The translations under genes were made by a program, and so were the position numbers. The notes beneath the pieces were generated by a model. It searched no databases and was not told the origin of the DNA. It saw nothing but the letters and a program-made list of their open reading frames with translations. DNA of 64,000 bases, from contig NZ_JACIDB010000001.1 in the NCBI RefSeq assembly GCF_014196115.1, positions 372,001-436,000 of the forward strand, given 5' to 3'. Source of the DNA: Sphingomonas aquatilis. Lineage in GTDB: Bacteria > Pseudomonadota > Alphaproteobacteria > Sphingomonadales > Sphingomonadaceae. Shown in pieces: positions 57,525 through 64,000 of the stretch. How positions within the stretch are numbered: position 1 is the stretch's first letter; the number at the start of each line of letters is the position of its first letter.

Positions 57525-58481
57525 CTAAGCTTGGACGGGATGCGCGAGCGTCGCGGCATTCTCGCGCTTTTCGGGGCGGATATAGATCGAACTGAGCCGC
57601 GGGACGGCGGCGCGCAATTCGTCCTCCAGCTCCTCGATCAGCGTCTCGGCCGCGCCCATCGTAATCGCGTCGTCGAAATCGACGCTGGCGGCGACGAAGA
57701 TCGCATCGGGCGCGGTGTGGATGGTGCGGACGTGGTTGACGGCGGTGACGGCGGGATGGCGCGCGATGATGTCGCGCACCGTCTCCACCACCTGCGGGTC
57801 GGCGCGCTCGCCGATCAGCAGGCCCTTGGCTTCGCGGGCGAGCAGCACGGCGACGAGGCCGAGGATCAGACCGATCAGGATCGACGCGACACCGTCGATG
57901 CGCGGATCGACGAAATAATGGCTCGCCCAGACGCCGACGCCTGCGATGACGAGGCCGGCGAGCGCGGCCGAATCCTCGAACAGCACGATGAAGCCCGCCG
58001 GGTCCTTGCTCTGGCGGATCGCGCGCCACCAGCCGGCCTTGCCCTTCGCCTTCGAAAATTCGCGCATCGCGATGAACCAGGACGCGCCCTCCATCGCCAT
58101 CGCAATGCCAAGCACGATGTAATTGACCAGCGGATCGAGCAACGGTTCGGGCGTGATGATGTGGCGATAGCCCTCATATATCGACACGCCTGCGCCGACC
58201 GCGAAGATCAGGATCGCGACGACGAACGCCCAGAAATACAGCTCGCGCCCGTAACCGAAGGGGTGGACGGCATCGGGCGCACGCTTGGCGCGATGCTGGC
58301 CATAGAGCAGCAGCACTTGGTTGCCGCTGTCGACGCAGCTGTGGACGCCTTCGGTCAGCATCGACGACGAGCCGGTGATGCCCGCGGCGACGAACTTGGC
58401 GACGCCGATCCCGAGATTGGCGGCAAGCGCCCCGTACAGCACGATATTCTCGCGGATCCGCGCGGTCAGCCCGTCTGCCAT
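57525..58481 (-). CDS. Cation diffusion facilitator transporter
   Basis: The 318-residue inner-membrane protein fits the CDF/SLC30 family that exports divalent metals. Helix 2 carries 'TEGVHSCVDSGNQVLLLY' (HxxxD metal site, His47 and Asp51), and helix 5 carries 'LFEDSAALAGLVIAGVGVW', the acidic variant typical of the SLC30A9-like branch. About six membrane helices precede a C-terminal cytoplasmic domain ('VETVRDIIARHPAVTAVNHVRTIH'). AGGGAG precedes the ATG. The metal is not predictable. It is divergent from the ScfR-type gene across 407 bp. Confidence 0.9.
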   Translation of the reverse strand: MADGLTARIRENIVLYGALAANLGIGVAKFVAAGITGSSSMLTEGVHSCVDSGNQVLLLYGQHRAKRAPDAVHPFGYGRELYFWAFVVAILIFAVGAGVSIYEGYRHIITPEPLLDPLVNYIVLGIAMAMEGASWFIAMREFSKAKGKAGWWRAIRQSKDPAGFIVLFEDSAALAGLVIAGVGVWASHYFVDPRIDGVASILIGLILGLVAVLLAREAKGLLIGERADPQVVETVRDIIARHPAVTAVNHVRTIHTAPDAIFVAASVDFDDAITMGAAETLIEELEDELRAAVPRLSSIYIRPEKRENAATLAHPVQA

Positions 58482-58669
58482 TGTCGCTCCCTGTTGCGCC
58501 GCAGATGCGGCATCGTGACGAGACGCATGAGCCGGTGGATCGGCTCCCGTCGCTCTGGTATAACGGCCGTGTAAACGCGCGATCCAGTGTGGCGCGGGCG
58601 GCGGGGCTGAGCGTGAATGAAAGCACCGGCTGGGCCCGCGGCCATATCGCCTGACCCCTAAACGGGAAT

Positions 58670-58700
58670 GGCCGCCGGCATACGAGATGCCGGCGGCCAC
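58670..58700. other. Perfect 13-bp hairpin in the divergent CDF/ScfR gap
   Basis: TGGCCGCCGGCAT-ACGAG-ATGCCGGCGGCCA. On the plus strand CCTTTCCTCC follows. It resembles a terminator, yet both flanking genes point away from it. It may end a small RNA or be a leftover. Confidence 0.6.
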
Positions 58701-58825
58701 CTTTCCTCCCCAGGAAACTTTCGAGAATTCCGTTAGCTAGGTGGGGGCGGGTGCGGCGAGAGGGGCCGGATGCGCAGCGGGGTCATGGTGTCCACCACAT
58801 GGACAAGCGGGCGCGTCATGCTGTA

Positions 58826-58840
58826 ACAAAATGACAAGCG
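58826..58840 (+). promoter_or_regulatory. Shared 15-bp motif upstream of the ScfR-type gene
   Basis: ACAAAATGACAAGCG differs in two positions from ACAAAGTGACAGGCG upstream of aceA (60289-60303). An ACAAGCG half-match also occurs 31 bp upstream (58803-58809), about three helical turns away. It is a candidate operator for autoregulation. Confidence 0.5.
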
Positions 58841-58888
58841 CACGGAGTTGCCATCCCGTAGCGCAGATGTGGCGTGGGGGAGTGGGGC

Positions 58889-60274
58889 GTGGCCGAGCGT
58901 AAATTGTTTGCGGGGCATGCGGTGCGGCGGCTCCGGCGGCAGGCGGCGCTGACGCAGGCGGCGATGGCCGAGGTGCTGGGCATTTCGCCGAGCTATCTCA
59001 ACCTCGTCGAGCGCAACCAGCGGCCGCTGTCGGCGGCGCTGCTGGTGCGGCTGGCCGAATCGTATGACTTCGATCCGCGCGCGCTGACCGCGGGCGAGCC
59101 GGGCGGTGGCGAAGCGGCGATGCGGCGGCGGCTGGCCGATCCGCTGTTCGCGGACCTGGAGATCGATCGCAACGAGATCGCCGAATGGCTCGCCGGGGCG
59201 CCGGGCGGTGCGGAAGCGTTTGCGCGGGCGTACGACCGGCTGGGTGCAGGGGCGGCGCGTGACGGCGATGCCGCCGACCCCGTCGCGGAAGTGCGGCGCG
59301 AGATCGAGCGGTGGCGCGGGCATTTCGCGGACCTCGACAGTCTGGCCGAAGCGCTGGCGGACGAATTGCGACTGGGTGCAGGCGACCTGTACGGCGCGAT
59401 CGCCGAGCGGTTGCGCGTCAAGCACCAGCTGACGATCCGCATCCTGCCCGTCGACGTGATGCCTGACCTGCTGCGCCGGCTGGACCTGCATGCCCGGCAG
59501 TTGCAGCTGAGCGAGGTGCTCGATTCGGCGTCGCGGACCTTTGCCGCGGCGTATCAGCTGGCGCAGATCGAGGCGCGGGCCGAGATCGATGCGCTCGCCA
59601 AGGGGGCGGGCTTTGCCGACCGTTCGGCGGAGCGATTGTTCCGGCGGCACCTCGCCAGCTATTTCGCGGCGGCGGTGATGATGCCCTATGCCCGGTTCCT
59701 GCGGGCTTGCGAGAGCACGGGGTACGACCTGGAGCTGTTGCAGCGGCGATTCGGGGCGGGGTTCGAGCAGGTGGCGCACCGGCTGACGACGCTGCACCGC
59801 GTCGGGGCGCGGGGACTGCCGTTCTTTCTCATTCGCATCGATCGCGCCGGGCAGTGTTCGAAGCGCTTCTCCGGGGCGAGTGGGTCGCCGCTCGCCGAGG
59901 CGGAGGGGCGCTGCCCGCTGTGGCGTTTGCACCAGGCGTTCGATCGGCCGGGCAGCCTTGCGGTGCAGCTGGTGGAGCTCGAGGACCGGGCGCGGTGGCT
60001 GACGATTGCGCGGACGGTGACGCCGCAGCGGCGGCGCTATGGCGGCGTGCTGGCCGAATTCGCCGTCGGCATCGGCGTGGCGGCGGAGCTGGGCGGGGCG
60101 CTGGCGGTGGCGCGGGGCATCGACCTGAAGGGCGATGCGACGCCGATCGGCCTGGGGTGCCGGGCGTGCCAGCGTACCGATTGCCCGCAGCGGTCGGCAC
60201 CGCCGGCGGGGCGGGCGCTGCTGATCAACGAGCGGGATCGGGGCGTGTCGGGGTTCACCTTCACCGGCGACTAG
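58889..60274 (+). CDS. ScfR/RamB-type XRE regulator with short-chain fatty acyl-binding domain
   Basis: The 461-residue protein has an N-terminal XRE helix-turn-helix ('AVRRLRRQAALTQAAMAEVLGISPSYLNLVERNQRPLS'), a central IrrE-like region ('RRHLASYFAAAVMMPYARFLRACE') and the C-terminal domain of the ScfR/RamB family, with cysteines in 'GLGCRACQRTDCPQRS'. RamB in corynebacteria controls glyoxylate-cycle and acetate genes including aceA. Here aceA lies directly downstream on the same strand. The GTG start has GGGGGAG upstream and is preferred over a GTG five codons earlier. Confidence 0.9.
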   Translation: MAERKLFAGHAVRRLRRQAALTQAAMAEVLGISPSYLNLVERNQRPLSAALLVRLAESYDFDPRALTAGEPGGGEAAMRRRLADPLFADLEIDRNEIAEWLAGAPGGAEAFARAYDRLGAGAARDGDAADPVAEVRREIERWRGHFADLDSLAEALADELRLGAGDLYGAIAERLRVKHQLTIRILPVDVMPDLLRRLDLHARQLQLSEVLDSASRTFAAAYQLAQIEARAEIDALAKGAGFADRSAERLFRRHLASYFAAAVMMPYARFLRACESTGYDLELLQRRFGAGFEQVAHRLTTLHRVGARGLPFFLIRIDRAGQCSKRFSGASGSPLAEAEGRCPLWRLHQAFDRPGSLAVQLVELEDRARWLTIARTVTPQRRRYGGVLAEFAVGIGVAAELGGALAVARGIDLKGDATPIGLGCRACQRTDCPQRSAPPAGRALLINERDRGVSGFTFTGD

Positions 60275-60288
60275 CGGAAAATATCCAT

Positions 60289-60303
60289 ACAAAGTGACAG
60301 GCG
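60289..60303 (+). promoter_or_regulatory. Shared 15-bp motif upstream of aceA
   Basis: ACAAAGTGACAGGCG, matching the motif before the ScfR-type gene at 13 of 15 positions. It lies 110 bp before the aceA start in a gap of 138 bp, a plausible operator position. Confidence 0.5.
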
Positions 60304-60412
60304 TTAACGCTGATGGCGTGACGTTTGGACGCGATTTTCGGCGCATTTCGCTCAGAATGCCGTGTCAATGTCCGTACACATCCTCGCATCCAGACAGCGA
60401 GGGATATGTGAC

Positions 60413-62005
60413 ATGACCTACCAGCAGCAGATCGGCACCGCCCGCCAGACGATCGGCGGCCACGCCACCTGGGGCGGGATCGATGCCGAATCGGTCGCGC
60501 GGATGCGGTTGCAGAACCGCTTCCAGACCGGCCTCGATATTGCGCGATATACCGCGGCAATCATGCGGCGGGACATGGCGGCGTACGATGCCGACCCCGC
60601 GGCCTACACCCAGTCGCTCGGTTGCTGGCATGGGTTCATCGGGCAGCAGAAGATCATCAGCATCAAGAAGCATTTCGGCACCACCGACCGGCGTTACCTG
60701 TACCTGTCCGGCTGGATGGTTGCGGCGCTGCGCAGCGAATTCGGCCCGCTGCCCGACCAGTCGATGCACGAGAAGACCAGCGTGCCCGCGCTGATCGAGG
60801 AGCTGTACACCTTCCTGCGCCAGGCGGATGCGCGCGAGCTGAGCCTGTTGTTCCGCGAGCTCGACAAGGCGCGCGAGAGCGGCAACGAGGTGGAGGCGCA
60901 GCGGCTGACCCAGGCGATCGACAACCATCAGACGCATGTCGTGCCGATCATCGCCGATATCGATGCGGGCTTCGGCAATGCCGAGGCGACGTATCTGCTC
61001 GCCAAGAAGATGATCGAGGCGGGCGCCTGCGCGCTGCAGATCGAAAACCAGGTCAGCGACGAGAAGCAGTGCGGCCACCAGGACGGCAAGGTCACCGTGC
61101 CGCACGAGGACTTCCTGGCGAAGGTGCGCGCCTGCCGCTACGCCTTTCTGGAGCTGGGCGTCGACGATGGCATCATCGTGACGCGTACCGACTCGCTGGG
61201 CGCGGGCCTGACCAAGCAGATCGCGTTCAGCAAGGAGCCGGGCGACATCGGCGACCAGTATAACGCCTTCCTCGACTGCGACGAGATCGACGTCGCCCAG
61301 GTTGGCAACGGCGACGTCGTCATCACGCGCGAGGGCAAGCTGCTGCGGCCGAAGCGCCTGCCGTCGAACCTGTTCCAGTTCCGCGAAGGCACCGGCGCGG
61401 ACCGCTGCGTGCTCGACTGCATCACGTCGCTCCAGAACGGCGCCGACCTGCTGTGGATCGAAACGGAGAAGCCGCACATCGAACAGATCGCGTCGATGGT
61501 CGATCGCATCCGCGAGGTCGTGCCGAACGCCAAGCTGGTCTATAACAACAGCCCCAGCTTCAACTGGACGCTCAATTTCCGTTGCCAAGTGTTCGACGCC
61601 TGGGCGGAAGCGGGCAAGGACGTGTCGGCGTACGACCGCGCGCGGCTGATGAGCGTCGATTACGACGGCACGCCGCTGGCCGAGGAGGCCGACGAGCGTA
61701 TCCGCACCTTCCAGAAGGATGCGGCGGCGCGGGCCGGCATCTTCCACCACCTGATCACGCTGCCGACCTATCACACGGCGGCGCTGAGCACAGACAACCT
61801 TGCCAAGGCCTATTTCGGCGACGAGGGCATGCTCGGCTACGTCAAGGGGGTGCAGCGCCGCGAAATCCGCGAGGGCATCGCCTGCGTGAAGCACCAGAAC
61901 ATGTCGGGCAGCGACATCGGCGACGACCATAAGGAGTATTTCGCCGGCGAGGCCGCGCTGAAGGCGGGCGGCGTCCACAACACGATGAACCAGTTCGCGG
62001 CGTAA
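60413..62005 (+). CDS. aceA: Isocitrate lyase
   Basis: Isocitrate lyase splits isocitrate into glyoxylate and succinate, opening the glyoxylate shunt for growth on acetate or fatty acids. The 530-residue enzyme belongs to the long ICL class (as in Pseudomonas aeruginosa). The catalytic segment is 'EKQCGHQDGKVTVP' with Cys220; the class has 'KQCGH' where E. coli has 'KKCGH'. 'WIETEKPHIEQI' and 'VYNNSPSFNWTLNF' are the conserved downstream motifs. GAGGGA precedes the ATG. No malate synthase gene is in the window. Confidence 0.96.
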   Translation: MTYQQQIGTARQTIGGHATWGGIDAESVARMRLQNRFQTGLDIARYTAAIMRRDMAAYDADPAAYTQSLGCWHGFIGQQKIISIKKHFGTTDRRYLYLSGWMVAALRSEFGPLPDQSMHEKTSVPALIEELYTFLRQADARELSLLFRELDKARESGNEVEAQRLTQAIDNHQTHVVPIIADIDAGFGNAEATYLLAKKMIEAGACALQIENQVSDEKQCGHQDGKVTVPHEDFLAKVRACRYAFLELGVDDGIIVTRTDSLGAGLTKQIAFSKEPGDIGDQYNAFLDCDEIDVAQVGNGDVVITREGKLLRPKRLPSNLFQFREGTGADRCVLDCITSLQNGADLLWIETEKPHIEQIASMVDRIREVVPNAKLVYNNSPSFNWTLNFRCQVFDAWAEAGKDVSAYDRARLMSVDYDGTPLAEEADERIRTFQKDAAARAGIFHHLITLPTYHTAALSTDNLAKAYFGDEGMLGYVKGVQRREIREGIACVKHQNMSGSDIGDDHKEYFAGEAALKAGGVHNTMNQFAA

Positions 62006-62013
62006 CCCCCGCA

Positions 62014-62044
62014 GCCCCCGTGCCCGACGGTGCGGGGGCCGTTT
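62014..62044 (+). terminator. Terminator of aceA
   Basis: A 7-bp GCCCCCG/CGGGGGC stem with a 12-nt loop is followed by GTTTTG. It lies 8 bp after the aceA stop. Confidence 0.8.
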
Positions 62045-62050
62045 TGCCCC

Positions 62051-62090
62051 GCGGAAGTGGACGAAGTGGACGGTACGTAACGTCCCGAAA
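62051..62090. repeat. Two-copy element, family G (copy 2)
   Basis: GCGGAAGTGGACGAAGTGG then ACGGTACGTAACGTCCCGAAA, nearly identical to 43101-43139. Similarity weakens but continues for about 30 bp downstream (CCCCGGC and GTGCCGGATGG). It lies right after the aceA terminator, in a 567-bp gap whose remainder becomes steadily AT-richer. Confidence 0.85.
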
Positions 62091-62517
62091 GCCTTCCCCG
62101 GCGATCGTGCCGGATGGCGCCTCGATCACCGCCCGACCGGGCTATCCGGCGGGCGGTTTTGTGTATGCGATCCTCACGGGTGGGGAGAGAAAGAGCGGCG
62201 CGCCGAGTCGGTGCGGGGCTGAGTGTTTCACATTTGGTCCGTCTAGGAAAGAGCTTCGCCGTGCTATCTGATTTGCCGTTCGAGCGAAGTGAGACACAAC
62301 CGCGGTCATCACCGACCGATTCATCGAAGAACATCCAAGATCGATCATGTTGCCACTTTCGGCTCGATCATATGATGCCTAGCCAACGGGCGGAGATGCA
62401 GCTAAATATTATCGTATCATAGACCTGACGGATAACAATGTCTTAAGTGTCAATCATCTGCATTGTACAAAACAATTTATCGGCGGTATGATTTCTGAAA
62501 ATATCCGTATTCTTGTG

Positions 62518-62545
62518 TTGACCGATTAGGTCGTCATGATAAATT
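62518..62545 (+). promoter_or_regulatory. Candidate sigma-70 promoter of the right-edge gene
   Basis: TTGACC, a 16-bp spacer and TAAATT, 27 bp before the ATG. The inverted repeat ATTGT-ACAAA-ACAAT is 43 bp further upstream (62462-62476). The AT-rich setting is unlike other gaps of the window. Confidence 0.5.
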
Positions 62546-62572
62546 GTATCCTCACGCCACATCGGGGGAAAC

Positions 62573-64000
62573 ATGCGGGCTCGGAACCGGTACGGATGGA
62601 TGGCGGCAACTCTGATGGCGCCGTTTATCATGGCTTTTCAGAGCGATGTTCGCAATCCGCCAGCTGATTTACGTAGCAAGGCCAGCCTCATACTCGATCA
62701 TTCCGGGGAACTTTCGCGGATATGGCCTGGGTATTGGCCTGAAAATCAGGGCTTCATCCTCTACGACCCATCCTCCGGCGCCGTTTTGGTCGGCGCCGAT
62801 GGGCAACCACGCAATGTGACCTATCGCGCCGGCAAGCTGCCGGGAGCGGATTCGGACTTCGTGTTCGACTATCCCGCGGGCACACCAAATATGATGATGA
62901 TGACGGTCAAGAACGATTGGCCACTAGCTGTCGAGACGCTGTTCCATGAACAGTTCCATGACTTCCAGCACGACGCGTTCGACAAGAAAGATCGGCGATA
63001 CGGAGGGGACTATGTTGATCTGACAGAGATCACGGATCGGGCCAGCTTTACCGCAGCCGCTGAACTGGAAAGGCGCGTGCTGGCTGATGCTATCCTTGCG
63101 CAAACGGCTGCGAAGCGGACGGAGCTGTCACGACAGTATGTGGCCCTCAGGCGAATCCGGGAGACCACGTTGGGAGAAGCAATCGTCGGTAAAGAACGGT
63201 ACTTCGAACGCCTGGAAGGAACGGCCCAGTACGTGGGTTTCAAAGCTGCCGCCATTGTACTGACCGGAGAAGATGGTAGCGTCGCTACTCAGCTAGCGAC
63301 CGGCTTGCGTCGCAACCTGTTCGCCAATGCCAAGGGGTCGTACAGCGGTAACTGGTTTCGGACGCGCGCTTATGACGTTGGTGGAGCAATCGCCCTGCTA
63401 CTCGATCAACTCGGCCCGTCGGACTGGAAAGCACGTGTTCAAAGCGGGGAGCCGCTCGATATACTGCTCGAAAAGGCCTTGGGCATTACAGATAATAACG
63501 AAAGAACGCGCCTCGGTCGGACAGCGCAGGCGACTTATGGCGCCGGGCAAATTTTGCTCGAAATGAAAGCCGCATTGGCCGCGGCGCCGAAAACATTGGA
63601 AAGCCCGGCCGATTTTATGCGCTTAGGCTCGCGCCATCTCGTTCTTTCTATATCGATTCCCCGTAGCCGATTGGCGGATGGTCAGGAGTTCAGCAGCACA
63701 AAGCAGATGATAGCCGTTGGAAGGGCGGCCATGGCATTTTTGGATGTCAATAACTTTCAAGTCGAGCAGCCGGGTATAAAGCTTGCGCTCAAGGGCTACT
63801 CCGTGATGTCCGAGAGAGCACCATCGAAACCTGGGGAGGCGCTCCTCACGACGTACACCATTTCCCTCAGTCCGCAGGTGAAGCTCCCAACGCTGGACGC
63901 TTTGGCGCCCGGAACGCACTCGCTCGACAGCCTCAACGTGTCCACCGAAGGCCTAACACTTCATGTTGATCGGCCGACCACGGTTACAGTCACGAAGGAT
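62573..64000 (+). CDS. Secreted HExxH protein, putative zinc metallopeptidase (3' partial)
   Basis: The frame is open from this ATG to the right edge, 476 codons without a stop, and has GGGGGAA in front. The N-terminus 'YGWMAATLMAPFIMAFQ' is a likely signal or anchor segment. His125-Glu-Gln-Phe-His129 in 'ETLFHEQFHDFQHD' is a zincin motif, and 'FERLEGTAQYVGF' supplies Glu215, a possible third ligand 86 residues after the motif, as in gluzincins. The region from about residue 360 to the edge has strand-like sequence ('IKLALKGYSVM', 'TLHVDRPTTVTV'), perhaps a beta-rich domain. Codon use is less GC-biased than upstream genes. No named family was recognised. Confidence 0.78.
   Translation, partial: MRARNRYGWMAATLMAPFIMAFQSDVRNPPADLRSKASLILDHSGELSRIWPGYWPENQGFILYDPSSGAVLVGADGQPRNVTYRAGKLPGADSDFVFDYPAGTPNMMMMTVKNDWPLAVETLFHEQFHDFQHDAFDKKDRRYGGDYVDLTEITDRASFTAAAELERRVLADAILAQTAAKRTELSRQYVALRRIRETTLGEAIVGKERYFERLEGTAQYVGFKAAAIVLTGEDGSVATQLATGLRRNLFANAKGSYSGNWFRTRAYDVGGAIALLLDQLGPSDWKARVQSGEPLDILLEKALGITDNNERTRLGRTAQATYGAGQILLEMKAALAAAPKTLESPADFMRLGSRHLVLSISIPRSRLADGQEFSSTKQMIAVGRAAMAFLDVNNFQVEQPGIKLALKGYSVMSERAPSKPGEALLTTYTISLSPQVKLPTLDALAPGTHSLDSLNVSTEGLTLHVDRPTTVTVTKD

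Noticed and set aside
62142..62348. A 68-codon minus-strand open frame after aceA.
   Set aside because: No domain, poor ribosome site, and it spans a region of changing composition; not supported as a gene.
63010..63919. Short open frames on both strands (63010-63255 minus, 63327-63566 plus, 63623-63919 minus).
   Set aside because: They overlap the continuous plus-strand frame from 62573 to the window edge, which has a ribosome site, a signal-like start and a metal-binding motif.

Overview
The window is high-GC bacterial chromosome with short intergenic gaps, many ATGA/GTGA start-stop overlaps and no rRNA, tRNA, IS, prophage or CRISPR array that I can see. A GcrA cell-cycle regulator, a glnB-glnA operon with a sigma-54-type promoter, a ThiS-ThiG fusion, a CAT-type amino-acid permease, a RamB/ScfR-type regulator in front of isocitrate lyase, and several dispersed palindromic repeat families point to an alphaproteobacterium of the Sphingomonas group. 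That assignment is an inference from gene content and protein similarity recalled from memory; no database was searched.

Layout. 1-5.3 kb: end of a LysR regulator, a GNAT, a class-A-like serine hydrolase, an ABC-2 permease, gcrA and an outer-membrane barrel protein. 5.5-12.4 kb: parE, a TonB-C-like secreted protein, then argD, argF and an M20 amidohydrolase. 12.5-19.6 kb: a 2OG-Fe(II) oxygenase, an M23 peptidase, erpA, xth, an outer-membrane protein, an APC permease and mtnP. 19.8-27.3 kb: aconitase, an L,D-transpeptidase, and a run of small poorly known genes including a membrane-tethered LuxR-type HTH protein and a phasin-like protein. 27.4-33.5 kb: a complete tripartite RND efflux operon on the minus strand. 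33.7-40.5 kb: a pentose-phosphate operon rpiA-tkt-tal-gnd followed by two HAD phosphatases. 41-44.3 kb: glnB-glnA, arsC and an HdeA-like periplasmic protein. 44.6-48.9 kb: aroQ-accB-accC and a divergent thiSG fusion, CsbD and a lipoprotein. 49.5-58.5 kb: RNase E, a divergent cell-wall amidase, YpfJ, 3-hydroxybutyrate dehydrogenase, a DUF4893 protein, a possible permuted papain-fold protein and a CDF transporter. 58.9-62 kb: a ScfR/RamB-type regulator and aceA. 62-64 kb: an AT-richer segment holding the start of a secreted HExxH protein that runs off the window.

Most of the window is core metabolism. Aconitase, isocitrate lyase with its presumed regulator, 3-hydroxybutyrate dehydrogenase and a phasin-like protein fit acetate, fatty-acid or PHB use through the glyoxylate shunt. 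The rpiA-tkt-tal-gnd operon supplies the pentose-phosphate route. glnBA gives nitrogen control.

The least explained parts are regulatory and structural. Trains of short perfect hairpins follow gcrA, the outer-membrane protein gene and glnA, in two cases with the stop codon inside a stem. One palindrome family occurs three times at exactly 106 bp. A 15-bp motif is shared upstream of the ScfR-type gene and aceA. A 39-40 bp element occurs near glnB and after aceA. A palindrome has been translated into the linker of the HTH protein. The HExxH protein at the right edge lies in a segment unlike the rest of the window.
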